Shown one piece after another: positions 1 to 7,504 of a stretch of DNA of 17,254 bases. The stretch is taken from positions 1 through 17,254 of the forward strand of contig JAKVAO010000057.1 of NCBI GenBank assembly GCA_022447685.1, read 5' to 3'. Origin of the DNA: Candidatus Caenarcanales bacterium (GTDB lineage: Bacteria > Cyanobacteriota > Vampirovibrionia > LMEP-6097). The translations under genes were made by a program, and so were the position numbers. The stretch's first letter is position 1. Every line of letters begins with the position of its first letter. Below the pieces are notes generated by a model. That model did no database searches. It saw nothing but the letters and a program-made list of their open reading frames with translations, and was not told the origin of the DNA.

Positions 1-136
1 CTTTCTTTAATTCTGCGTTTTCTGATTCTAATTCTGCAATACGAAGCTCTAAGCTTTTTCTTTTCTTTAAAAATCTTAGTCTAAAAAATGCCCTCACTCT
101 TATTAGTAACTCATAAATAACTAGATTTGGCCAGAG
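1..136 (-). CDS. Transposase N-terminus, partial (IS66-like)
   Basis: An open frame runs from just after a TAG (complement of 137-139) out of the left edge of the window. The peptide begins LWPNLVIYELLIRVRAFFR, continues through a basic stretch (LRFLKKRKS), and ends in a heptad-like Leu/Glu segment, LELRIAELESENAELKK. This pattern resembles the coiled coil that precedes the SSKPPSSD motif in short-form IS66 transposases, but that motif would lie outside the window. There is no ATG in frame. The most plausible start is GTG at 97, giving VRAFFR, without a clear ribosome binding site. The same frame opens at the right edge (LWPNLVIHEL), so this is a repeated gene. Alternative: another transposase family with a leucine-zipper N-terminus. 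Confidence 0.5.
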
Positions 137-184
137 CTAGACCTATTTGTTTACATAATCTTTATTTTTTACCTGAGTAGTTAC
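1..184 (-). mobile_element. Left insertion sequence copy, partial, IS66-like
   Basis: This is the 5' end of an insertion sequence whose transposase reads leftward out of the window. Positions 109-184 are repeated in inverted orientation at 17179-17254 with a single mismatch (115 against 17248), and the two sequences diverge abruptly after 184 and before 17179. That places the element boundary at or next to 184. Read inward, the element starts GTAACTACTCAGG. IS66-family ends are known to begin with GTAA, and the coiled coil encoded at 1-97 fits the N-terminus of an IS66-type transposase. The family assignment is an inference; the repeat itself is directly seen. The element ends inside the reading frame of the neighbouring truncated gene, so it has inserted into that gene. 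Confidence 0.7.
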
Positions 185-684
185 TAGGACTCCATGAATT
201 TGAGATAAGAGTATTAGATTCAAGTAACCTTGCAGGCTCATATCAATTTCAAATCAATGTTGTAGAAAATAATGGTTCAAACAACAACGATGATACTTCT
301 CTAACCTTCAACGATGCAGCTAATGTTATTAATATTAGAGCTCCTAAAAAATTATCATTCAGAAAATCCAAAGCGAAAAAATTAAGAGCCTCAGCGTTGC
401 AGCTCAACACTGTAGATAATGTTGCAACTGTTCTTGATGATCTCACTGATGAAGTGATTTGGGAGTATATAGATTTCAATGAAAAAGATAATCCAAATAT
501 TACCCTTAGAACTTTCTTAAAGATAGGAAAAGCGTTTAAATTAAACCGGTTACCACAAGGTACTTTTGCTGTATTTGCAAGAGTTGGTGAGGCTGAAGAC
601 TATATTAAAGTAAGAGTTACAGGTAAAAGGATTAGCATTGAACCAGTAACTAACAGTCAGAGTCTACAGTTATTTACTAGATAG
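185..684 (+). pseudogene. 3' remnant of a secreted or surface protein gene cut by the IS
   Basis: The frame is open from inside the IS end (last upstream stop TAG at 178-180, within the element) to TAG at 682-684. It has no credible start of its own: the only early option is TTG at 397, with no ribosome binding site and 70 open codons ahead of it. The first residues (HEFEIRVLDSSNLAGSYQF) look like the last beta-strands of an Ig-like or cadherin-like domain. They are followed by an Asn/Asp linker (NNGSNNNDD), a Lys/Arg-rich stretch, and a roughly 90-residue C-terminal region ending in beta-rich sequence such as GTFAVFARVGEAEDYIKVRV. There is no membrane segment. It is best read as the C-terminal part of a larger extracellular protein whose 5' part was separated by the insertion. 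The family is not recognised. Confidence 0.7.
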
Positions 685-690
685 ATTTAA

Positions 691-842
691 GGAACGCAGG
701 CTTTCATGCTCTGGTAGTCTATATAAAAGAATAAGGTGTAGCAGAGTATGAAAGCCAAGGCTCTCGAGGATGAAAAAGCACAGTGTAATGGAATTACATG
801 AGCATTTTGAAGACGAGAGGAACGCAGAATTTCATACTCTGA
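691..842. repeat. Structured repeat element with two competing stem pairings
   Basis: This short gene-free interval lies between the truncated gene and the 3' end of the MATE gene. A 24-base unit at 691-714 (GGAACGCAGGCTTTCATGCT...) recurs directly at 819-842 with four mismatches. A central arm at 742-756 is complementary to both: it pairs with 699-713 (15 positions, one G-U) or with 830-841 (12 perfect pairs), so the two stems exclude each other. In the second fold, further nested stems are available: 761-766 with 814-819 (CTCTCG/CGAGAG) and 784-789 with 793-798 (TGTAAT/ATTACA, 3-base loop). There is no clear run of T, so a simple terminator is not supported. It may be a small dispersed palindromic element or a structured RNA. 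Confidence 0.5.
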
Positions 843-848
843 TACATC

Positions 849-2174
849 TTATAAAGCTTGTTCACGCCACTTGCCACCTTGCCACATAACAGCAAGAAAA
901 GCACTTTGTATCACTCTATAAGAAATCTGTACTATCCAGATACTTAGTAAACCTACATGAAAGAAGTGCACCAGAGCATAAGCAATAGGCAAAAACAATA
1001 ACCACTGGAATACGAATGAGGAAATCATAACTTCTTTGCTATAGCCTACTCCCTTCAATCCATGGATAAATATAAAACCTATTACTTCAAAAGCAATACT
1101 TAAACCCATTATCTTCAAAGGTAAAATCCCTGTCTCAACCAAAGATTGATCCTGAGTAAATACTAAAAGTATCTTGTCTGAGAATAGAAAAATACCAAAA
1201 CCAATAAACAGAATTACAATTACGGCACTAATCAAAACATCTCTTCCCCACAGCAAAGCATCTTCTTTGTCGCCTCTTCCAAGTGCCTGACCTGAAAGTG
1301 AGGCAAGAGTAATACCAAAAGCTATAGCAGGCAATAATGCAAGCAAGTATATATTTATAAGTACGTTTGTTGTTGCAACTTCTGTAGTACCAATTTTCCC
1401 AACTATCCAGTAAAGTGCCAGCACACCAGTCATAGTAATAAACTGTTCAAAACCACTGGGGACACTAATTTTCACAAGACTTTTAATTTCATCGTAGCTA
1501 GGTTTCCTTTTCAGAAAGCCATTAGCTTTAAGAGACTTGAGAGCTTGATACAGATAAATTAAAAAGCCTAGAAGTATTGATAGCGAAGTTCCTAGAGCAG
1601 CACCACTAACCTCCATTCGTGGAAAACCAAAATTACCAAAGATAAAAAGATAATTCATCACTATGTTACTAAGATGCATCACTATAAGTGTTTTCATGTA
1701 AATCTCTGCTTGATTAATTGCATTCCAATAACCTCGAAAAGCATAGTTCACAGTTAAGAAAAACATCGCCATCATTCTAATATCAAAATATTTAATAGCC
1801 TCTTCAGCAACAGCTTCTGAATTAGTCAAAAAAGCAAAAAGCTTCGGCGCTAAAGTAAAAGCTAAAGGTATAAAAATAAAACAAGAAACAAAACTAATAA
1901 TGATACTTGCATTCAGTGGATAAGCACTTTCATTTATTTTATTTTCACCAAGTCTTCTAGCAGCTATAGCCTGCACCCCTGCAGAGATACCAAGAATAGG
2001 TGTCTGGACAAGAAATGCTGCAATACTAGCAAGACCAACTGCAGCTAAAGCTGTAGAACCAATTTGTCCAACCATAGCCGTATCAACTAAGTTCAAAATG
2101 TTTTGGGAAAGCATTGCTCCCATGATGGGTAAAGCAATTTGGATAATTTGTCTAGATCTTGATAACTGAATCAT
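849..2174 (-). CDS. MATE-family multidrug/toxin efflux transporter
   Basis: This is an inner-membrane exporter of the MATE (multidrug and toxic compound extrusion) family. These antiport organic cations or drugs against Na+ or H+. The 441-residue length and about twelve hydrophobic segments are usual for the family. The N-terminal segment carries the typical pattern ALPIMGAMLSQNILNLVDT, followed by AMVGQIGSTALAAVGLA, and a matching start of the second bundle lies near the middle (VKISVPSGFEQFITMTGVLALYWIVG). It looks closer to the DinF/NorM-like bacterial branch than to lipid flippases, but the substrate cannot be told from sequence. The start is ATG at 2174 with only a weak GAG-type ribosome binding site. 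It is transcribed alone, divergent from the plus-strand cluster at 2344. Confidence 0.9.
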   Translation of the reverse strand: MIQLSRSRQIIQIALPIMGAMLSQNILNLVDTAMVGQIGSTALAAVGLASIAAFLVQTPILGISAGVQAIAARRLGENKINESAYPLNASIIISFVSCFIFIPLAFTLAPKLFAFLTNSEAVAEEAIKYFDIRMMAMFFLTVNYAFRGYWNAINQAEIYMKTLIVMHLSNIVMNYLFIFGNFGFPRMEVSGAALGTSLSILLGFLIYLYQALKSLKANGFLKRKPSYDEIKSLVKISVPSGFEQFITMTGVLALYWIVGKIGTTEVATTNVLINIYLLALLPAIAFGITLASLSGQALGRGDKEDALLWGRDVLISAVIVILFIGFGIFLFSDKILLVFTQDQSLVETGILPLKIMGLSIAFEVIGFIFIHGLKGVGYSKEVMISSFVFQWLLFLPIAYALVHFFHVGLLSIWIVQISYRVIQSAFLAVMWQGGKWREQAL

Positions 2175-2343
2175 GAATTTAACTCAACTCTTTTGATTGT
2201 TACATAAAATATCTCAAAAAATATAAACTCTTACAAAAATTAGCTATTACATTATCAAAATAATTCCCCAGCTCACTTTTAATATACTAGGGAACTCAGT
2301 TTTAGCGTAAGAAAACAAAGAGAGAAGAAGGATAACAACTAAA

Positions 2344-3078
2344 ATGAGTGGAATGGATCTTGGAGGAACTGGTCATCAAAAACTGACTAGTAATGTGTTT
2401 TCAATTAATAGTGGTAGAAACGAAAAAGGCTTTATCCAAGGCAATAAAAAGGAACAAGCCGCAACTGTGAAAAGAAAAACAAAAGAACCTGAACCGCCAC
2501 CAGAGGATGATTCAAAACAAGCATTAAAAAGGGTAATAGAAAAGTTTGCAAAAAATAATTCAATGACTCTTCAAGAATTACAGACCTTATACCGCCCACT
2601 GAATCACCATGATGGTAAAACTATTAGCCTGGGACCTAGTCTTAGTAAAAAAACTGTAGCAAATACAAATCCAGAACAAGAGGTCTTAATTATAGATGCC
2701 TAGAGATTTGTAGATCAAGAATTAAAATATCATGGTCTAGATGAGCATAAGTGTAAAACAATCTTAGAATACATTCTAACTACTAATGGAATTGAATTTG
2801 AGCCTAGCCAAGAATCATCTGGAAAGTATATTATCAAGGGAAATCAGAGTGACGTAACCTTTCACTCTCCTATGATAGATGAAGATACTAGCAATCAAGC
2901 TTTGACAAAAAAGGAAAGCCCTTGTATGACTCAAGGTCAAATGTTTGGATATGCAGTGGCAATTGCTGCTATAACGGCGTTACATTTCCACGCACCAACA
3001 ATCAGTGATATTCACACAATCTTCCAACCAAATCTAGATCAAAAGCCACCTAATACAGAAATTCTGGAAGCTGAATAA
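2344..3078 (+). pseudogene. Hypothetical gene interrupted by an in-frame TAG
   Basis: A start with a good ribosome binding site (AAGAAGGA at 2325-2332, ATG at 2344) opens a frame that is stopped by TAG at 2701-2703. The same frame then continues with no further stop to TAA at 3076-3078. Without the amber codon the product would be 244 residues. The first 119 are hydrophilic: a Gly/Ser-rich start, a Lys/Glu/Pro segment with EPEPPPEDD, and a helical part near KQALKRVIEKFAKNNSMTLQELQ. The second half has charged sequence and one possible membrane or hydrophobic segment (MFGYAVAIAAITALHF), then a Pro-rich acidic tail. The post-stop part has an internal ATG at 2872 without a ribosome binding site. 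No family is recognised. A nonsense mutation, readthrough, or two separate peptides are all possible, in that order of likelihood. Confidence 0.6.
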
Positions 3079-3141
3079 ATAAAATACTCCTAATAAAACT
3101 AATGTGAATATTCTAGTCCTTTAGGGCATAATACTAAGTGT

Positions 3142-3897
3142 ATGTTTTTAGCTAGATTGGTAACCTTCATTTCTTTATTATTTATTGCAAATACCTTTGC
3201 TAATCTCCCTGTTGCGGCATATGACTTCTATGGTGGCCTTGTTACTAAAGCTAGTGCTTGGGGCTTCGATACTATAGAACTTGAAGTTACTGAATCAAAA
3301 AAACTAAAGAAAAATCCTGAGAAATACGCAGATGCATACCCTGTAGGTACTAAGTTCTATGGTCAAATGATCGAGCATAGGGACATAAGACGTATGTCCA
3401 AAGATGAAATCAAAAAATTCCATCTATATAAAGCAGTATTACCTAATGGCGAAGAAGTAAAAGTTGATGAAATTATCAAAGTTAGACCAACTAACAAATT
3501 AGTTAAAACTAGATATGGTGGTTTCTTTGCTATCACAGAAACAGCTCAAATACTGGGCTTGACGATAGATGCACTTACTGTTGGTTTGCCTGTAGGTAGA
3601 GGTGGAGCTGCACTATGGTCTATGGGACACTATCTCTATGAATCTAGACCTGGTGAAAACAAATGGAAAATAGGTACTGAAGGCTTTTTCAGAGGCTTAT
3701 TTGCACCGATACCTTTTATGATTTTCAGAGGGGATAAATTATATATACATCCAGATTCTACAATACTTATTCACAAAAACCGTGGTAAAGAATATATCAA
3801 TGCAAGTCTGATTAAGAAATACAATGATATTGGTCTTGAAGAAGAATTTAGAACTAAAATGAAATTAGTTAAAGAAGTAGACATTGAGGCTGTCTAA
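3142..3897 (+). CDS. Secreted or envelope protein of unknown function
   Basis: This 251-residue protein is not recognised. An N-terminal hydrophobic segment (residues 4-26, ending near NLPVAAYDF) looks like a cleavable signal peptide with an AxA-like site, so the protein is probably exported. The mature part is basic and beta-rich, with a Lys-rich region (ESKKLKKNPEKYADAYPVG). It then has a Gly-rich hydrophobic stretch, GLTIDALTVGLPVGRGGAAL, and a second one around GFFRGLFAPIPFMIFRGD, followed by YIHPDSTILIHKNRG. The hydrophobic stretches could be amphipathic or membrane-associated. ATG at 3142 has no well-placed ribosome binding site. It lies 63 bases after the amber-interrupted gene and 16 bases before the GH31 gene, which suggests co-transcription with the latter. 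Confidence 0.8.
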   Translation: MFLARLVTFISLLFIANTFANLPVAAYDFYGGLVTKASAWGFDTIELEVTESKKLKKNPEKYADAYPVGTKFYGQMIEHRDIRRMSKDEIKKFHLYKAVLPNGEEVKVDEIIKVRPTNKLVKTRYGGFFAITETAQILGLTIDALTVGLPVGRGGAALWSMGHYLYESRPGENKWKIGTEGFFRGLFAPIPFMIFRGDKLYIHPDSTILIHKNRGKEYINASLIKKYNDIGLEEEFRTKMKLVKEVDIEAV

Positions 3898-3913
3898 GAT
3901 TTAGTCACTAGCC

Positions 3914-6265
3914 ATGGGTGAAACTACTCATTACGGACTTAGAAATTATCTCAGTGCAGTTGCTTGCACCTCAGTCACTGAATCAAATCAAAATGCAACT
4001 ATCTACAGGGTTGACTTAGAATCAAGTAGTCAATATCATCAACATAAATATTGGTACCTATATTTAATATTCTATTCTGATGACATAGTTCGCTTTTATT
4101 ATTCTCTAGAGCAATCAATAACTAAGTTTCAAGAAAACCAGTTTATAGATTGGGGCTATCTAGATAAACAGGAGCTAAAGATTGCTTTCCTAGAAGATGT
4201 CGAATCATATCAATTCATAACTAGAAAGATTAAGCTTATTATTAATAAAGACTCTCTTGCTAGCAAAATTTATAATATAGATGGAGAACTAATTTCAGCT
4301 GATTTAAGCGAGGCTGGATTCTGTTTTCAAGAAAATGAAATCCGTTCATATAAGTCTTATGAGGACTTAGAATCCCCCCCTCTAATTTATGGTCTTGGTG
4401 ACAAAAGTGGCGAAATTAATCGCTGGGGTAGAGACTTTATCAACAAACCTTTAGATGCACTTGGCTATGATGCTTCTAATTCAGACCCACTATATAAAGA
4501 TATACCTTTTTTCATAGTTCTTGATAGAAAACATAATAAAAGCCATGGCATTTTCTTTGATAATCTCTCAGAAAAATTCTTTAACTTTGGACGAGAAAGA
4601 AAACCAATACCTTATTATTATTTCGGTGCTAAAGCTGGTGAAATGAATTATTACTTCATCTATGGTCCTTCAGTAAAAGAGGTGAGCCAGAAATATATTT
4701 CATTAAGCTCAAAACCTCCATTAATGCCCGAATTCAGCTTTGCTTATTTAGCTAGTGGCATGGCTTATACAGAAAGAGATGGCTCTGCTGATGAAATCAA
4801 TAGTTTCATAGAGAGACACGAGGAACAGGATATTCATCCTAAAGGTTTTCACTTATCTTCTGGATATACCCTCAATGACAAAAATCAAAGACTACAATTC
4901 ACTTGGAATAATGAAAAGTTTCCTGAAGTATCAAATTTCACTGCAAAGCTTTCTAGCAAAGGAGTAGAACTATGCACAAATCTTAAGCCCGTTCTGTTAC
5001 TGGAGCACCCCTTATATCAAGAAGCTAAAGCTTTAGATCTATTTATCAATGATAAACCTGGAACCCCTTTAATCGTGGATTATTGGAGTGGGCAAGGTTC
5101 TTACATAGACTTTAGCAAAGCTCAAAGCCAAAAATGGTGGAAAGAAAAAATTAAAGAAAGCTTTATAGATAAAGGTATACGTGGCATTTGGAATGACAAT
5201 AATGAATATGAAATTTTCACTGAACACGAACAGGAAAATCAAACAATAATTCAATCAAGTATAATGTCTCAAATCTCATGGGAAGCTAGTCTAGAATCGA
5301 GAAAGGATCTGCGACCATGGATACTAAGTAGATGTGGCTATGCAGGAATACAGAAATACGTCCAGACTTGGACTGGTGACAACTACAGTAGCTTCAAATC
5401 ACTCAAATATGACAATGCAATTATTAGCTCTATGGGGCTTTCAGGTCTAATTCATAGTGGTTGTGACATTGGTGGCTTTTGGGGTAGTGAAGCTTCTCCT
5501 AAACTACTTTTAAGATGGATTCAATCAGGAGTTTTCAATCCTAGGTTTTGTATACATTCTTACAAAGATATTCCAACTGAAATACTTCAATTACAAGATA
5601 GTGTTGATGAAGCAAAACCCAATAATAAATGGTCGATAGCAAAACGCTATATGCATCTAAGAGATAAATTACTTCCTTATATTTACCAAGCGAATTACAA
5701 AGCAGCGACAGAAGCGGTACCTATGCAAAGGCCGCTAGTATATGATTTTCAAAATGATTCAAACTGTCACGAGCAAAGCTTTCAATTTATGTTTGGTGAC
5801 TCATTAATGGTAGTACCACTATTTGACAATAGTTCAGAAAGAGTTTATTTACCTCGCCACGACAATAGGTCATGGATTGATTTTTTCTCATTACTGGAAT
5901 ATGAGAACGGCCAAAGCATTACGTTTAATGCAGAGAAAGATGATATCCCAGTGCTTGTAAAAGCAAACTCTGTTATTGCAATGCTTGAAGATGAGCAAAG
6001 CCTAAAATTACGTATTTACGTAAATTCTGATGAGTTATCTAAGCAAAAAGAACTAGGCATAAAATATAAATTTTATGAAGATGATGGTAATACAAATATG
6101 TATTTAGATGGTGAATACCTGCTAAGGGAGCTACTTATCAGAGTTAAACTTGATACCAACAATGAACCAAAGACAGAACTAAATGAATTAATGCGAGAAG
6201 GAAAGGCAAAATCAAGGTATATAATAAATACCGAATCTGTATTTAATGGAAAATTGTATAATTAA
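3914..6265 (+). CDS. Glycoside hydrolase family 31 alpha-glucosidase
   Basis: GH31 enzymes hydrolyse or transfer alpha-linked sugars by a retaining mechanism with two catalytic aspartates. This 783-residue protein has the N-terminal beta-domain (about 1-265, with LIYGLGDKSGEINRWG at about 157-172), a TIM barrel (about 270-610) and a C-terminal beta region with YKFYEDDGNT. The nucleophile is D428 in GIWNDNNEYEI, the variant of the usual WxDMNE. The acid/base is D489 in TWTGDN, preceded by the RCGYAGIQKY segment. The HSGCDIGGFWG motif follows at about 514-524. Everything needed for activity appears present. There is no signal peptide, so it is probably cytoplasmic, acting on maltooligosaccharides, glycogen or a related alpha-glucan; the substrate is not determinable here. 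ATG at 3914 lacks a visible Shine-Dalgarno and lies 16 bases after the preceding stop, in operon-like spacing. Confidence 0.9.
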   Translation: MGETTHYGLRNYLSAVACTSVTESNQNATIYRVDLESSSQYHQHKYWYLYLIFYSDDIVRFYYSLEQSITKFQENQFIDWGYLDKQELKIAFLEDVESYQFITRKIKLIINKDSLASKIYNIDGELISADLSEAGFCFQENEIRSYKSYEDLESPPLIYGLGDKSGEINRWGRDFINKPLDALGYDASNSDPLYKDIPFFIVLDRKHNKSHGIFFDNLSEKFFNFGRERKPIPYYYFGAKAGEMNYYFIYGPSVKEVSQKYISLSSKPPLMPEFSFAYLASGMAYTERDGSADEINSFIERHEEQDIHPKGFHLSSGYTLNDKNQRLQFTWNNEKFPEVSNFTAKLSSKGVELCTNLKPVLLLEHPLYQEAKALDLFINDKPGTPLIVDYWSGQGSYIDFSKAQSQKWWKEKIKESFIDKGIRGIWNDNNEYEIFTEHEQENQTIIQSSIMSQISWEASLESRKDLRPWILSRCGYAGIQKYVQTWTGDNYSSFKSLKYDNAIISSMGLSGLIHSGCDIGGFWGSEASPKLLLRWIQSGVFNPRFCIHSYKDIPTEILQLQDSVDEAKPNNKWSIAKRYMHLRDKLLPYIYQANYKAATEAVPMQRPLVYDFQNDSNCHEQSFQFMFGDSLMVVPLFDNSSERVYLPRHDNRSWIDFFSLLEYENGQSITFNAEKDDIPVLVKANSVIAMLEDEQSLKLRIYVNSDELSKQKELGIKYKFYEDDGNTNMYLDGEYLLRELLIRVKLDTNNEPKTELNELMREGKAKSRYIINTESVFNGKLYN

Positions 6266-6286
6266 TAAGGAATTTTTTGAACCTTG

Positions 6287-7057
6287 ATGGCAACTGAAAG
6301 ATCTTGGAATGATTTAATTTCTCTATGGCAAGGGCTTAACAAGCTCCGCTTTATATTGTCGTCTATTCAGAATACAGGTCTTGTTAAAATTGATCAGACT
6401 TTTCTAGACAGGTCTTTCCCCGGTCACAACTTCCAGCTACTTATGAGTCATAAAGACCAGCTAATTGCTGCGCTTAAAGAACATGACGAAAAGAAAACTC
6501 TACAACTAGATGAAAATATCAGATTGGAGATTGAGGAAGCCAAAAAGTGGCTCTCAGAGATGGGTGATGAGATTACACTTAACAAAATCACCGAATCATT
6601 CCAATACCAATACATTCTTAAAGACGAACCTCAAAAAGAATTTTTAACTGGCTTTATAAAAATTGAAAGCTTAGCAGATCCAACTCACAAAGCACTTCTC
6701 AGTTGGCAAGATAGCCAAAATCCTATTTTATTTCTAGCAGAAATCAAATCTGGCTTAATGTATTTTCATGTAAACTACGGTAACGAAGGTTTAGCTATTA
6801 TCTCGGAATTAGATGGTGGTTATAAATGGACTCACGCAATGAAACATGAGTATCTAGACCTTATTAGCACTCCTTATGGTGCAGTAAAAATGGAACCTGA
6901 TTCAGACCAATACCAATTACTTGACGGTAATCTTGCTGGAGCTAAAGCTTTATCACACGCAAAAACTGTTGGTAAAAATGGTAAGACACTTTTTGAAAAC
7001 AATGTAATGCTTATGAATCTTTACAAAAAAGATTTACACAATTTGTTTATGGTCTAA
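6287..7057 (+). CDS. Cytoplasmic protein of unknown function, last gene of the GH31 cluster
   Basis: This 256-residue protein is not recognised. It has no signal peptide or membrane segment. The N-terminal half is helical and charged (for example DENIRLEIEEAKKWLSEMGDE). The C-terminal half looks mixed alpha/beta, with FLTGFIKIESLADPTHKA, an aromatic stretch SGLMYFHVNYGNEG, and the Gly-rich YKWTHAMKHEYLDL region. I prefer ATG at 6287. A TTG three bases earlier (6284) would add one residue and is slightly better placed for the AAGGA at 6267-6271, so the start is uncertain by one codon. It begins about 20 bases after the GH31 stop and is probably in the same transcript, which weakly suggests a role connected with alpha-glucan metabolism. 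It converges with the coiled-coil gene on the other strand 21 bases downstream. Confidence 0.8.
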   Translation: MATERSWNDLISLWQGLNKLRFILSSIQNTGLVKIDQTFLDRSFPGHNFQLLMSHKDQLIAALKEHDEKKTLQLDENIRLEIEEAKKWLSEMGDEITLNKITESFQYQYILKDEPQKEFLTGFIKIESLADPTHKALLSWQDSQNPILFLAEIKSGLMYFHVNYGNEGLAIISELDGGYKWTHAMKHEYLDLISTPYGAVKMEPDSDQYQLLDGNLAGAKALSHAKTVGKNGKTLFENNVMLMNLYKKDLHNLFMV

Positions 7058-7078
7058 GCAGTAACTGAAACTTATTAA

Positions 7079-7384
7079 TTAATTCCCAAAATGTATAAAA
7101 TAAGCTAAAACTGATGAAATTATAGCTAGTAGAATTCCTGTGGTAATTATTTTCAAGTAGCTTAATTCAACTTTCACAGATTCAAATTTTCCATTAAAAG
7201 ATTGCTCTAGGTTACCTATTTTAGATTCAAGCTTAGATTCAAGTCTAGTTTCGACAGATTCGATCTTAGAATCTAAGGCAAGAATATGACTATCTAATTT
7301 ATGAATCGCTAAAGTAAAATCTTTAGTAAGATTCTCTAGAATAATATCCATTTCTCTTTTACTATAAGGTCTTTCTGAGTCCAT
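7079..7384 (-). CDS. Small coiled-coil protein with C-terminal membrane anchor
   Basis: This 101-residue protein has an obvious layout. A short charged N-terminus (MDSERPYSKREMD) is followed by a long coiled coil at about residues 15-75, with repeated hydrophobic spacing in LDSHILALDSKIESVETRL and near-repeats of LESK. It ends in a single hydrophobic segment at about 80-96 (TTGILLAIISSVLAYFI) with only a few residues after it. This resembles the many small bacterial coiled-coil/tail-anchored proteins (DUF1640-like or XhlA-like in shape), but the shape alone does not give a function. ATG at 7384 has no strong ribosome binding site. It is divergent from tlyA, 120 bases away, and convergent with the GH31 cluster. 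It could oligomerise at the membrane. Confidence 0.7.
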   Translation of the reverse strand: MDSERPYSKREMDIILENLTKDFTLAIHKLDSHILALDSKIESVETRLESKLESKIGNLEQSFNGKFESVKVELSYLKIITTGILLAIISSVLAYFIHFGN

Positions 7385-7504
7385 AAATTCAATTCTAGAT
7401 TGCTTATTTTCATTCTATCGAAAAATCAGTAAATCTACTATACTTATTCACAAAAAACATTAATAGTTTATTATCAAGATCACAATAAGCTAAGATTAGT
7501 CTCC

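Noticed and set aside
121..140. Small hairpin CTAG...CTAG inside the left IS end
   Set aside because: The stem is only four bases and is not distinctive. It belongs to the IS end and needs no separate explanation.
397..684. A stand-alone 95-residue gene starting at TTG 397
   Set aside because: The frame is open well upstream, to the IS boundary, and there is no ribosome binding site. It is better explained as the tail of a truncated gene.
2220..2343. Promoter for the 2344 gene around TATACT at 2283-2288
   Set aside because: The -10-like box has no acceptable -35 at 16-18 bases, so it is not listed as a feature.
2701..2703. TAG recoded as an amino acid throughout this genome
   Set aside because: TAG also ends the VKOR gene after a normal-length product, and no other recognised gene here contains an in-frame TAG. 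A local nonsense mutation is simpler.
5069..5254. Antisense open frame inside the GH31 gene
   Set aside because: It is a shadow of the GH31 catalytic region, with no start signal and no recognisable protein pattern. Similar antisense frames lie within murJ, the substrate-binding fusion and the 16566 gene.
3766..7457. The word ATACTTATTCACAAAAA shared by a coding region near 3766 and the intergenic region near 7440
   Set aside because: It is one 17-base AT-rich match with no further similarity on either side; in DNA of this composition it is plausibly chance.
7439..7504. Promoter for tlyA around TATACT at 7439-7444
   Set aside because: Only the -10-like hexamer is present; no -35 match at the right distance was seen.
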